A stretch of 64,000 bases of DNA from Lithodes maja (GCA_037953745.1 JBAKBP010007925.1:31445-95444), one strand, 5' to 3'. Shown: positions 9,332-20,163, numbered from the stretch's first letter. Program-made: numbers and translations. The notes: a model not told the origin generated them from the sequence alone.

Positions 9332-9999
9332 CCCGTTGAGCCCTGGCTAGTTATAATATTTTGTTCACCCCAGTCCCAAGCCATTTTCACTTCTTTTTTT
9401 TTTTTTTTTGCTAAAATGGAAGACAAGGATGAGAAATGAAAAAAAAAATAAAAAAAAATCACCTCGGACATTTGGGGGGGAGGGGGGAGCCTCAAAAAAA
9501 TTTGTTGAGCCAAAATGGAAGAGAATGGTGAGAAATGAAGAAAAAAATAAAAAAAAACTCATTTCGGTCATTTGGGGGGCGGGGGGGGGGGGGGGGTCGA
9601 AAGTTCGTCTCCCCCGCATGACCACCCGCCCGGGAACACTAGGGTAAAAACTGAGTATGGCATTGTACAGCATACATCCTAAGGAGTGTCTCACATAAAT
9701 CTCAAGCCTCTAGCTCCCATACGACCGGAGTAATGAAGGTTCAAAGTGGCGGTGAACTAAGGGTGTAAAGTATCCCCACTAAGCCCACCACCACCAGCCG
9801 CGCGGCTGTCTCGGCCCGCTCACACCTACTGGCCCGGCTCCCACTCACACTACGGTACCTTCCCCTCCTATTCTCCCGCCATTTCCTACCTTACGAGCCA
9901 CGTAAGTGTTTTTTATATGTCGGACGCACGTGATGCGTCGCTGGGAGTTGGTGATCAAACACTGCCGACGCATCACATGCGACGCTGGGTCTCACTGGG
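9332..9999. mobile_element. TTAA-flanked element nested in family B
   Basis: TTAA at 9328-9331 and 10000-10003. The ends are TTAACCCGTTGAGCCCTGG and, inverted, TTAACCCAGTGAGACCCAG. It contains two near-tandem copies of an ~110-bp A/G-rich block (9405-9480 and 9505-9590) ending in G runs. It is non-coding; the apparent ORFs are low complexity. Confidence 0.75.
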
Positions 10000-10068
10000 T
10001 TAATAATGCTCCTAACTTGCTACAAATTGGTGCACGACTTAAGTCGAGCGCCGCCAATAAGGGGTTAA

Positions 10069-11310
10069 GGGTCACTCTACTGGTGATCTTCTTTCATATC
10101 TTACTAACTCTTGGTCATCCTCCTTTCGGGACTTCGGTGAGACGCCTTCGATAGAGTCTGGTATAAATCTTTAATTTCTAAACTACCCTCCTTCGGTTTC
10201 TATCCCTCCATCTGTGCCTTTGTCTCTAATTTCCTTTCCGGCCGTTCCATAGCCGCGGTTGTGGACGGCCATTGTTCACTTCCTCACCCTATAAACTCCG
10301 GTGTTCCTCAGGGCTCTGTCCTATCTCCTATTCTCTTTCTAATTTTTATAAATGATCTCCTTAACTGTACCTTAATTCCCATCCATTCATACGCAGACGA
10401 CTCAACCTTACACTACTCCATTAGTTTTTCAGAACGCCCCAGCCAGTAATCCCTCAACGACAAACGTAATGAAGCCATAGAACTCTTAAATTCTGATCTA
10501 AATACTATTTCCAATTGGGGCAGAGAAAACCTTGTTAACTTTAATGCATCCAAAACCCAATTTCTCCATCTATCTACCCGTCAGGATCTCCCAGCGGACT
10601 ATCCCTTATTCTTCAACAATACAAAAATCAACCCTTCATCTTCTCTCAATATTCTTGGTGTCTCTTTTTCTTCTGCTCTCATTTGGAAGGACCATATTAC
10701 AAGTCTTGCTAAGGCAGCCTCCCAGAAGCTGGGTGTGCTCAACTGCCTTAGGGGGTTCTTTTCCCCTGCACAGCTTCTTGCTCTGTACAGGGGCATAGTG
10801 CGCCCTTGTATTGAGTATTGTTCACATGTGTGGGGAGGTTCCTCTCACACCGCTCTCCTAGACAAAGTTGAAAGGAAGGCCTTTCGTATCATTAACTCCC
10901 GTCCACTCACCAACTCTCTGCAATCTCTCTCTCTCCGCCGCAATGTTGCAGCTCTCTCGCTATTCTATCGCTACTATAATAATCAGTGTTCCTCAGAGCT
11001 ATCCCAGTGCATACCACCTCCTTTACGTAGGGCACGTGGTACCCGTCTTGCAACTCAATCCCACCCCTACTCTGTGCAACTCTCCAACCCAAGAGTGAAA
11101 CGTTACTCTCAAACTTTCTTCTACTCAACAGCTGAGCTCTGGAACTCTCTCCCAGAATCAGTCTTTCCCTCTTCCTATGACTTAAATTGCTTCAAACTCT
11201 GTGTGTCCAGGCATTTTGGCCCTGTCACTCTTTCAACTATGGGGAAGGCACTCGCTATAGGCAGTTATGCCTTTTGCCTCCCTCAATCAAAAAAAAATCT
11301 TAACCTCTAA
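10069..11310 (+). pseudogene. Jockey-type LINE reverse transcriptase, remainder
   Basis: Motifs appear in order but not in one frame: K-G-H-S-T-G-D-L-L at 10069, then SGVPQGSVLSPILFLIFIND and SYADDSTLHYS in the open segment 10261-10449. That segment ends at a TAG where the inverted copy reads Q-Q-S-L-N-D. A second open segment (10735-11310) carries L-Y-R-G-I-V-R-P-C-I-E-Y, LLDKVERKAFRII and AELWNSLPE, the usual C-terminal domain. The motif A aspartate segment is deleted near 10140. The copy is therefore dead. Confidence 0.88.
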
Positions 11311-11707
11311 AGTGCGCATGGGGGTAATTGGAAACGTCCCCCTGTGCTGACGTATTTGAGGTGTTTCCGTCACTAAAATATTTATTGTGCCATTAATAGC
11401 ATTAATACTTATCCATATGCGCCTATTATGGGTTGATTATAAAGGTATTAACCTGAAACAACAATAAAACGAGTGAAAACAGCGTTTGGATGGTCAAAAT
11501 CGGAGATATAGCCCACGAGTTGTATAATGTATGGGTGAGGCAACCTGCTTTCCCGCCAATTTCCCCCAAGGCCACTGAGACACAGTCGATCGATACTCTC
11601 TCTCTCTCTCTTGCACTCGCTTGCCATCAGTGATGACAACACCTTGCTTGCAACTCGCTAATGTTAGCACGAAAATATACCTCAGAATAAGGTAATAACA
11701 GGGAAAA
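11304..11707 (+). mobile_element. TTAA family A element, left part (split by DIRS)
   Basis: TTAA at 11300-11303 and left end cctctaaagtgcgcatg. The body matches family A until gggaaaat at 11707, where DIRS terminal sequence begins. The missing right part resumes at 19931. The two parts total 637 bp, the normal family length. Confidence 0.9.
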
Positions 11708-12117
11708 TTGGGAGGTTTGACGTACCTCCCAACCTACCAAATAGGAAAACCTACTATTTGGTAGTAGTCTTGGAAAATCCAACGTCAAGGCTATTAACCT
11801 AATTGCAATGACGACTTGTCTATTTTGACTGCTATGTCGTCATTCCAACCGCGGTTAAAAAGAAAACGTCTAGAGTCTACTCCTTATCTTGCTCTAGGAG
11901 ACGTTGTACATTAACCAAAACTACCACCGAAGGTGAAAAAAGCATAGAAGAGAAGAAAAAGGGGTTTACCTTAGTTACCGCTTAAGGCCCATCCCGTGTT
12001 CCGTCATGTGCAGATCACTGTCGAACGTGCGCATGAGCGACCCTCTCTTGTTATCACATCTCACGTCAGCAGAAGAACGCGGATGGGCAGGGGTCCGGCG
12101 TGAGGGAGGGTATTATG
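11708..12117. repeat. DIRS inverted terminal repeat (element 3' side) with terminal hairpins
   Basis: The segment 11785-12045 is the inverted complement of 19620-19912. The outermost 80 bp form nested hairpins (gggaggt/acctccc and ccaaatagg/cctactatttgg) that are absent from the other terminus. Confidence 0.88.
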
Positions 12118-12236
12118 TACGTTGGATTTTCCAAGACTACTACCAAATAGTAGGTTTTCCTATTTGGTAGGTTGGGAGGTACGTCAAACCTCCCAATTTG
12201 TTAGTAGTCTTGGCAAATCCAACGTCAAGGCTGCAT
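12118..12236. repeat. DIRS internal complementary region (ICR)
   Basis: The first part (12118-12200) is complementary to the left terminus 11708-11787. The second part (12201-12236, tttgttagtagtcttggcaa) is complementary to the right terminus 19905-19931. In DIRS elements such an ICR templates joining of the two ends into a closed circle, the substrate of the recombinase. Confidence 0.88.
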
Positions 12237-12534
12237 AACAAATAGGAGGAGGACATCCAAGCCCAACCTACCAAAAAAAACAATGCATAAAACAAAAGTA
12301 TGAATGACAAAGACACAATTTAAACAAGAGAGTCTAATAAAAGAGTGAAAGAGTGAAAAACTGAGGAGTAGCTAAAAAGAACAGTTTTAACACATGCCCG
12401 TCATTCATAATAATGCAAAAACATAGACTTGTCTGAAACCAAAAAGGTACCGTACCCAAAATCCCTTTTCTTCAAAAACCAACAAAAACACTGAACACAA
12501 GAACAAAACACAATTTTCAATGTGGCAAAAACAC

Positions 12535-14008
12535 TTATGTACTGTATACATATAACATAATCCCAAACTTGTAATCCAGTGTTGCAAACCCGTACACCCC
12601 CCCCCCCCCCCCTTTGTCATATAAAACAAAGGAAAAGAACGAGGGACAAGGGGGGAAGACCAGGGATCTTCGCCAGAGCACCAGGAAACACGACCCCCGA
12701 GAGCAAGCACCAGCCGAGGGGGTCGAACACTGGACACGGAGAGGTAGGAGGAGATGAAGGAATTGATAGAAGACCCACAAAACCGCTGAGGCGAAGGCAG
12801 GGAAGAATCGACGTGGCAGGAACCGGAAGGAGGCAGCAAAGGACCTGACATCGTGCGCAGAACCCCTACAAACAGGGCGACGGGCACGAACGGTCCGACT
12901 AACGCGGCGGCCCAACTGCACCTGCGAGAGCCTCCCACCTGTCCGAGGAGACACCCACACAGCAGGACCCGAAGGCGGCGCCACAGACGCAACAGATGAG
13001 CGCAAGGCCGACACCGGGCACAACACATGGCGAGGATGACCAAGCCGGAAAGCCTGGACGGCGAAAGGCCGGAAAGCGGGGGGCCGCCCTCCCAAGTGTG
13101 GCAACAAAAGGAGGGGAGGAGGCGAACGAGACGCCATGCAAGGACGGGGAGAATCGCACGCAGTCCCGGGGCCATGACAATGCCGCTAGGGCACACAACC
13201 GAACCCCAGTGGCCAGAGTGACAAGGAAGAGCGGACGCCCGAGCAACAGAACCGGCGTAGCGGCCCTTGTAGACGTGGGCGAAGCCAGAAGGACCAGAGC
13301 CCGCCCCAGATCCCACTGCGGAGGGACCTGGCGCGGAGGAGGTCGATCCCGGAAGGCAACCGTCAGGAAGGAATCCAGCACCTGGGGCAGAACGACCAGC
13401 CCAGCGACGGACCCAAAGAGCCCCCGGACGGCAGACAAGTGGGTACGTATAGCGTCGACTCGAAAGGGACGTGTACGGAAGAGGTGAAACAAGGAGCGTA
13501 GGACGAGGGAAGGAGAGCCAACAGGCAGGCGAGCGGCCTGTAGCCACCTAGGAAAAGACCTCCAGCGGGACCCGGAAGGCCCCCAAGGAGAAGACGGCCA
13601 GGAACGCTGCAGGAAGTCAGTCAGGGCCCGGCCAGGGCCCGGCCCGGGACCGGGAGCCACCGTGCCACATGAACAAGCACGATGCGAAGGCCAACGAGGC
13701 CCGCAGGTCCCCAACCGAGCCCAAGCGGAAGCCGGAGACAGGTAGAGGGACCGGACTCGGGCACCACCGCGGCAACCGGGCGGACCAAGCCCGTGCCGGC
13801 CACAGAGGCGCGAGGAGCCCGACGCAGCTGTGGTACAGCCGCAGCCTCGCGAGGACAGGGCACAGCAACAGCGTGTCTGGGGGCGGAAAGATGTATATCG
13901 ACCGCCACCCGTACCAGGCCACCATGAAAGCGGCCGGACCCCCCCCGGAGCGCGAGGCCGGAGGGAGAGGTCCAAAGGCAACAGGCGCGGCACCCCCGAT
14001 GCGAACAA
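12535..14008 (-). pseudogene. DIRS tyrosine recombinase, frameshifted copy
   Basis: The recombinase can be read in two frames. From about 13480 down to 13110 one frame gives the N-terminal part with LPPQ..WDLGRAL and the region around the first catalytic Arg, which appears altered (ATGVRL where the sister copy has PTGDRV). From 13137 down to 12535 the other frame gives HVLCPVSALRSSV, SAHDVRSFAASF and the C-terminal end. The HxxR pair is therefore kept, but the Tyr region (S-S-I-N-S-F-I-S-S-Y-L) falls in a third frame near 12775. Upstream (13600-14008) lies the end of RNase H. Compare the intact copy at 46689. Confidence 0.82.
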
Positions 14009-14815
14009 GGCGACCTCCGGAACACCTCAGGAAGCCGCGAGGTCGGCGAACACAGTCCGTTGCAACGCCCATTCAACAAGAACGCCCTGCCCCCACGACA
14101 GGGCGGCCGCCCACAGGGTGGCAGGCCCGGGCAGGGAGGAGGCATGCAAGGAGAAGGGGTGCCGGGCCGCGAGGAAGAACAACTCCACCGAGACCCTCAA
14201 TAGAGTCAACGACCTGGAGGAACCCCCGCAGAAGGAAAACAGGGGACAGCCTGTCTGAGTGTCTAACCCGAAGGCCACCGACTGACCCCGAAGGGCCAGC
14301 GCGTGGTCCCGCAGGAAGAACAGAGGACCAACAGTCCGAGGGCATAGACGGGTAAGAGGAGGGAGACCCACCCATCTGCCAGGAAGTGGACGTCCCAGGG
14401 TCGATCGGGAACCCCACCCAACCGCGCTCGACGGATCTGTGGCCACCCAGACCGTCGGCGGGGGGGGCGGACCAGGGCACAGCCGCAGAGAGCGAGCCCG
14501 GAGCAACCCAGAGACCGAAGCGTCAGCGAACGGGACGCAGGAGCGGCAGGAGCCGATCCAGAGGGGCAACGGAAACACCACGGGGCCCATGAGGAGGAGG
14601 CGGAGTAGCCAGAGGCTCCCTAAGGAAAGGGGCAGAGCGGCCCAAAGCAGCGAACCCACGAACGAGTCCCAGAGCCACCCCAGGAGGGAGACCGAGTGCA
14701 ACACGGCGAAGACCTTCCACCGAAGGTGCACCGCGGGCGGCAGACCCCGGGTCACCGTAGCGCCGGACAAAACCCATGCGAGACCGACCCATGGCACGAC
14801 ACGCGACGGGGTCAA
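14009..14815 (-). pseudogene. DIRS RNase H and linker
   Basis: Open in one frame. It shows PSRVVPWVGL (end of the reverse transcriptase), VWVATDPSSAVGWG (the RNase H T-D-x-S...G-W-G motif), FGLDTQT and LPGPATLW...GVLVEWAL. The last is the DIRS-specific block corresponding to A-D-x-L-S-R...E-W in the family. A frameshift near 14840 separates it from the reverse transcriptase frame. Confidence 0.78.
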
Positions 14816-14842
14816 GCGTGAATCGGGAACACCAAAAGGGGA

Positions 14843-15557
14843 ACCCTAACCGTGCGACGGTGCGAACGACTGTGAGGGCGTCGCCAACGCACAGGCCGAG
14901 GGCTTCGGAAACCACCAACCAGTCGGCCAAGGAAAACAGGAGCTGGAGCCCGCTCCTGAGGAGAGGACCCAGAGCCTGCCCCACATGTGCGGAGAAGATC
15001 CGCGGCGCGATGTGGAGACCGAAGGGAAGGCCGGTGAACAGGAACACACGATCGGAAGGCCGAACGGCCAAGAATCGCTGGAAGAGAGGACGGAGAGGAA
15101 CGAGCCAAGACGCATCCTGGAGGGCCAGCGACACAACCCACGACAGAGGGCACAGGGCCAGGCGTACCAGGGGTACCGGCAGCATCCGAAACCGTGTGTG
15201 CACGACGCGCCCGTTGAGGGCCGACAGAACCACCAACGGCCGCATCGCGACGCAGTTCGTCGACGGGACCAGAAAGACACGGGAGAGGAAAACCGGGCGA
15301 CCGGCGATCAACTCCCTCGACGCTACCCAGCTCGGGCATGGAAGTGAGCACGTGGGCCACCTCCGAAGAGATGGACCGGCGTCGGTGACAAGAGCGGAAA
15401 GGGGGTCGAGACGTCCACCACCAGGGGAGACCCCACCGCGCAACCCGCCGCCCCCAACGTCCCTCGCGGCAACCGAGGGGCGCAAGGGCAAAAACAACCC
15501 GAGGGAGCACCCGAGAGGAGGGGAGCGACCCGGTCGGCCAGGCGAGAAGGAGAACAA
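14843..15557 (-). pseudogene. DIRS reverse transcriptase (catalytic Asp residues replaced)
   Basis: The DIRS-type signature is clear: FLSRVFLVPSTNCVAMRPLV, VSLALQDASWLVPL, GLPFGLHIAPRIF, LLFSLADWLVVSEAL. In the family the motif A core is S-(L/I)-D-L-x-D-A and motif C is Y-L-D-D-W-L. Here they read S-L-A-L-Q-D-A and S-L-A-D-W-L, so the motif A Asp and the first motif C Asp are Ala. The plus-strand sister copy has the same changes. The enzyme should therefore be catalytically dead unless the alignment is wrong. Confidence 0.8.
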
Positions 15558-15559
15558 GG

Positions 15560-17432
15560 AGGCCGACCCAGAGAACTACACATTGCGTCGACGCGGAGGT
15601 ACCCTCGGTACGGGCCGTGCGAGGCACGAGCGCCACGTCGACCTCTACCCCCCCCCCCCCCCCAACCCCAGGCCGGCGCGGGGCAGACCACGTCGAAGGG
15701 CGGCCGGAAGTGGAAGACCGGCCAGCCCCGACACAGCGGGGATGAAAGGGGCAAGAACAGAAGGGCGAGGCGGAATCGACGCACTGGCCTGCAACGTCCC
15801 AGTCCTGCGGCCGCGCAAGGCGGCAGCACTCGTAGCAGCACCCCGAAGAGGACCGGCAGAAGGACGGACTGAGAAGACCCCGCGTGCGACACAGCACGAC
15901 GGGGCGTGACGGAAGCAGGGACCGCAACGACACAGCGCGTCGGCGCGTGTCGGAAGCAGGGGCCGCCGACAGAGAAGCGAGCATACCCAAGCAACCAGCT
16001 GAAACAACCCCGACGTATATAGCGCAGAGTACAACAAACCCTGACGAATAGCCAAGGGGGCCGGCCGGCAGAACGAGGACCGCACTGTCGGGCGGCGCCG
16101 AGTAGCCGCGTACAAAACCGCCTGCAGCTCGGGAACCAAAGACACCGCGAGCCGAAGGTGGACCCGCAGAACGCGGTCCAAACCCTCGCGAAGAGCGCCT
16201 GGCGCAGACGCCCCTTAAAGCCGCAGGCGGGGACAGACGGCTGGAGGGAACCGAAAGACAAGACAAGAAGTCCGTCACCCTCTGTCGCAAGGGAAAAACC
16301 GTGGCGACAGAGGCCTGATCCGGGTGAGAGAAGAACGGTAGCAATAGAACAAAGTCCAAGAACGGGCGCGCCCATCCAGGACCAGAACGCGCCGGCCAAC
16401 CTGCCGACAGACACAAGAGGAGGCAAAAGCAGGGACGACCCCAGTCCAACGTCAAGGCTAGTAACCTAAGGGAGGGACCGAAGGAGAGCCGTCGACGGAA
16501 CGGTGTGAAGGCGAAGGCCACAGCAAACCAGGCCTCCAAGGGGAGAGGGCGACCGAGCATGACGGCGAAGCCAGGCGTACCGGCGTCGCACAAACCCGTC
16601 CCAGAGGAGGACAGACCCGTCAACACAGCCAGGGACTGAACAGCCGGAAGGAGGTCAGCGCGGCTGAAGGCTGACCAGAGCGTAGGCCCGCAGAAGGGAG
16701 CGGGACCGGAGCAGGGGTAGGAAGGGCGAGGCGCTGAGGTTGAGGCACCGCCAAGAAGCGCGAGAAGAGGGAGGCGTCCAACGACGCCAAGCACCCGTCG
16801 AAGCGTGACACAACCCAGCCCTGCAAAGCCAACAATCGAACCGAGAGAGGCGACCCCCCCCCCCCCCCCCACCCAGAAGGGTCGGCCCGCAGGGACAAGC
16901 GTGAGCGGGAGCGAGACCCACGACACGAACCAGCAGCGTCGCGGCCCAAGGAAGGCGAGCGACGACGGCCGTGTCGCCGTAGAGGGACCCGTCCCCGAAC
17001 ACGAACGGCCGAGGGGGAAACAGCACCATCCCCCTCTTCCAGTGACACGACAGCTCCCGAGAAAGGGGGACCCCGAAACCTCACCGAGGCAAGAGGAGGG
17101 GTACCCCCCAGGCGAGACGGGAAGGGAAGGGCAGGAAGAGAAGGAGGAGGAGCAGGACGACGGGAGGGGGAAGGCTGGCCGGGTGAAAGGAGGCCAGAAG
17201 GAGCCGCGGGGGGAAACAGAGCAAGGGCCCCCGGGGCTGAGAGAACAGGGCGGCCCGACACCGAGGCGGAGGAGGGAGGGACCCCCACCGTGGGACGAGA
17301 CCGTGAAGGAAGAAGAGGCACGGAAGCAGGTGAAGGAGGAGAAGCAACGACACCCAGGCGGACCCTCCTGGACAGTGTAGGAGGGAGCAGAGGGCCAGCG
17401 ACAGCACGAACAACCGCGCGCGGAGAGGACAA
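15560..17432 (-). pseudogene. DIRS gag-like region, degenerate
   Basis: Two GC-rich frames carry segments that match the plus-strand copy: QSLAVLTGLSSSGTGLCD (about 16590-16640) and LAVSLVPELQAVL (about 16110-16150). Upstream, LLALQGWVVSRFDGCL and DASLFSRFLAVPQPQRLALP (about 16700-16840) are unique to this copy. I assign it as gag/ORF1 by position only. Two 16-17-base G tracts (C on the plus strand, 15648-15663 and 16854-16870) sit at the borders. Confidence 0.5.
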
Positions 17433-17613
17433 CGTAAGAGGAAGTCGTCTGGGCTAGGAAAGCGGGCGGAAGGGAGGAGAGCCCCTATCCGTAGAGGCCA
17501 GGGGAGGGCGCATAGGAGCAGAGCCGCTAACCCCGGCCTCAGGGCGAGAACCAAGACGAGGGCGACGGGCGACGTCAAGGCGATCAGGAGGACGACGAGG
17601 GGCAGAAGCGAGG

Positions 17614-17882
17614 CGAGCGAGAGAGTGGAGGCTTAGGTCGACCAGTAGCGTAGGGGAACCATATGATACCCAGCTCGCCTTGTACCATTTGTGCCAACCC
17701 CAGATGGGACGGCACAACGACGTCCACGAATTCCAGGTACCTATTTACAGCTAGGTGAACTGAGGCTAACACATGAAAGGAGACAAGCCCAATTCGTCAC
17801 CGCCCGGTCTGGGAGTGAACCCCCGACCCCTCGTGTGTGAGACGAGAGCTCCACCTACGAGGCTACGGGCTGTGGTGAACGG
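17614..17882 (-). mobile_element. tRNA-derived SINE inside the DIRS 5' region
   Basis: The minus-strand head (17874 down to 17801) reads agcccgtagcctcgtaggtg with a tRNA A box, a 5-bp anticodon stem enclosing ctcacac, and a B box. The body continues to 17640. It is closely related to 23353-23848, with about 20 differences over 240 bp by eye. Confidence 0.85.
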
Positions 17883-18514
17883 CCGGCAGTCGGGTCAGGG
17901 ATACCCAGGGTGACGCGGAACCGGGCGGCAACCAAGGCCGGGGAATGGCGGCCCACAGGCCCAATGTGGCGGGAGACCATCGGCCACACCGACGGAAGGG
18001 AAGCAGAGGCCACAGCCGCCGCCGAGGAACCAGGGCCATGGAGCAGCACAACCACCAGGGCCAGACACGGGCCACACAGAGCAGGGAGGTAGGCCGTAGA
18101 GGACACAAAGAGCGAGTGGCGCAAGCAGGACATGTGGCTCACCAAGCACGGGGAGCGACAACCAAGGCGAAAGCAAAGCAGCCGACCAGCACGAGAAGAA
18201 CACACACCAGAATCAGCACGTCGAAGGTGTAAGTGGAGAGAATGTCCAAGAAGAACCAGGGAAGGAGCATGGGGAAACAGGAACACACATGCAAACAGGT
18301 ATCTGTACTCACCCTAAACCGGGAGCACAGAGGTAGGTGAGGAGGGCGGCCGAGGCGGAAGAGCACCAGCAGAACCTGCAAAGATGGAGAAAGTGTTAAC
18401 CACCACTCAACATCTTACATGCAGGGCCTATAACACCAGGAAAGTGCATACACCAATATAGTATCAGGCAACAATATGACACAAAAAAGGGTCAACAGTG
18501 AAAGCCAACTATAA

Positions 18515-18657
18515 CCGCAAATTTGCGGGCCAATAGAGGTAGATCCGTACCGACACAAACCTCCCACATCGCCACGCGACCCCCCAGCGATCTCCGCAAA
18601 TTTGCGGGGAGCCGAAACGACCCAGAGGGCCGAATCGAGCACTCCGCAAATTTGCGG
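18515..18657. repeat. Three copies of palindrome CCGCAAATTTGCGG
   Basis: Perfect 14-bp palindromes at 18515-18528, 18594-18607 and 18644-18657, in the DIRS 5' region. Their spacing is 79 and 50 bp. They may be binding sites for a dimeric protein; function is unknown. Confidence 0.85.
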
Positions 18658-19619
18658 GAACGGCCAAGAGGGCCCGGTGCCGAACAAGCGAGAGGGGCGT
18701 CTAGGAAAACCAAAAAAGGCCGGCAAACAAGCGTCAACTCCTTATGAACTCCAAGCGACGATGACCGTGACCATCTAGCTGAGCAGTGTCTTCCTTGATA
18801 ATATCCTGACTCGACCGGTCAAGGGAGAGGCAAGGAAGACACACCAGGGGAGAGGAGGCACATCCCCTGGGAACCACCCAACCCACAGAGATAGAGCAAA
18901 GCCCATGAGGAGAAGTGGCAGGTTGGGTGGTTTGGCACAACAGGGGCCCCCGTGGGGTACCCCAGGATTGGGCAAAAGTTATGAAAGGATGGAGGTGAAA
19001 ACAGGAAGGGAACACAAAAAACCAGTAATGAAACTGGTGAGAAAAAGGGTGGCCTAGCCGCGAGTAGAGAATGTGTCAGGGGCGAAAAACCCTGTGGAGT
19101 GAGGGAGAGGCCCCCGTGGGGTACCTCTGGGTATCACGAACCACTAAGCGCCCAGGCCCTTGAGACACAGTGAAGGCTCGAAAGGGGGGACTCGGGAAGA
19201 ACGCTAGTTATGCGGCTGACACAAACACTACAAACAACACCGCCACCACGAAATCTCAGGTTGTGAACCAACTGTACACCTAGGCTATGAAAAAATGAGA
19301 ACTCATAAGGGCATAGCAATTCCTGAATGATAAACAAGCTAGGCTAATTGAAGCTAAAAGCTAAACTATGCCCAGACTAACAGGAAAAAAGAATATGAAA
19401 AGAGAAAGAATGAAAACATATAGACGGGGAACGCCAAGCGCCCCCGTACCTTCGGTAGCTATTTCCACACGCGTCTCCATTAAACACACTGAGGAGCCCA
19501 TTTAGGTGTGTCCTAGATCACGTAACATCTGTCTAGCAAAAAGAAGGCCAGAAAAGCCGAAACGAACCTAAAACAGGGTGAATTGAAGGAGCACAACAAA
19601 AGCGGACTCAATCAATGGA

Positions 19620-19930
19620 GGCGCGTGAAAAAATGATAACAAGAGAGGGTCGCTCATGCGCACGTTCGACAGTGATCTGCACATGACGGAACACGGGATG
19701 GGCCTTAAGCGGTAACTAAGGTAAACCCCTTTTTCTTCTCTTCTATGCTTTTTTCACCTTCGGTGGTAGTTTTGGTTAATGTACAACGTCTCCTAGAGCA
19801 AGATAAGGAGTAGACTCTAGACGTTTTCTTTTTAACCGCGGTTGGAATGACGACATAGCAGTCAAAATAGACAAGTCGTCATTGCAATTAGGTTAATAGC
19901 CTTGACGTTGGATTTGCCAAGACTACTAAC
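19620..19930. repeat. DIRS inverted terminal repeat (element 5' side)
   Basis: Inverted complement of 11785-12045, ending gacgttggatttgccaagac up to 19930. It lacks the hairpin extension present at the other end; that asymmetry is typical of DIRS. Confidence 0.88.
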
Positions 19931-20163
19931 AAATAGGTGATAACTGAAGGAGAGGAGGAAAGTGGGGAAGGAGGGGAGGTAGAGGACTGAGATTTTGCAT
20001 GGCCCAGGGGCCAAAAAAAAATAAAAAAATAAAAAAATAAAAAAATAAAAATTTTTTTTTTTTTTTTTCGATGTCAAAAGTTGATTTTTTTTTTCACTCA
20101 CTCATAAGTCTCTCCCCGCAGTCCACCGGGGGAACTCTTAAGAGTCTCCCCGCAGTTCCCGGG
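19931..20163 (+). mobile_element. TTAA family A element, right part
   Basis: Resumes family A at aataggtgataactgaagg, carries the A/T homopolymer block (20016-20095), and ends in cagttcccggg before TTAA 20164-20167. It pairs with 11304-11707. Confidence 0.9.

Larger units (their letters stand above)
8428..10064. mobile_element. TTAA-flanked element, family B, carrying a SINE and a second TTAA element
   Basis: TTAA at 8424-8427 and 10065-10068. The left end cccttgtctagcggg matches the family B element at 3363, and the right end is a diverged inverted version. Both flanks are contiguous LINE sequence. Inside lie a SINE (8715-9241) and another TTAA element (9332-9999). The body has no coding capacity. 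Confidence 0.8.
7885..11299 (+). mobile_element. Jockey-type LINE interrupted by a TTAA nest
   Basis: The LINE occupies 7885-8423 and 10069-11299 and ends in an A-rich stretch (about 11288-11297). The break is a TTAA element (8428-10064). A second, inverted copy lies at 33034-34877 and is 95% or more alike by eye where they overlap. Comparing the two shows this copy lacks part of the reverse transcriptase motif A region near 10138-10146. Its 3' end abuts a family A element at 11300. Confidence 0.88.
17433..19619 (-). mobile_element. DIRS 5' region, non-coding, with an inserted SINE
   Basis: About 2.2 kb between the terminal repeat and the gag-like region. It contains a tRNA-type SINE (17614-17882), three copies of a 14-bp palindrome (18515-18657), and direct repeats around cccccgtggggtacc (18949 and 19110). 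No supported coding region was seen. Confidence 0.55.
11708..19930 (-). mobile_element. DIRS-like tyrosine recombinase retrotransposon, near full length
   Basis: The boundaries are fixed by the family A element it splits. In element orientation (right to left) it has a 5' terminal repeat (19930-19620), a long 5' region, a gag-like region, reverse transcriptase, RNase H and tyrosine recombinase, then an internal complementary region (12236-12118) and an inverted copy of the terminal repeat (12117-11708). Inverted termini plus a circular-junction segment complementary to both ends is the DIRS hallmark. It is strongly GC-rich (12.6-18.4 kb) compared with its AT-rich surroundings. Several frameshifts make this copy defective. 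A sister copy lies at 43570-49402. Confidence 0.92.

Noticed and set aside
9365..9694. Lys- and Phe-rich ORFs around homopolymers
   Set aside because: Low-complexity A and G runs in a TTAA element; nothing conserved.
14812..16926. A 704-codon open frame on the minus strand taken as one protein
   Set aside because: It crosses from gag-like into reverse transcriptase territory in a frame that matches the sister copy only near its start; the remainder is off-frame and open because of GC-rich composition.
12579..17380. Many long plus-strand ORFs opposite the DIRS coding strand
   Set aside because: They are shadows of the GC-rich DIRS genes; composition is Arg/Gly/Pro-rich with no motif, and the homologous plus-oriented copy codes on the other strand.
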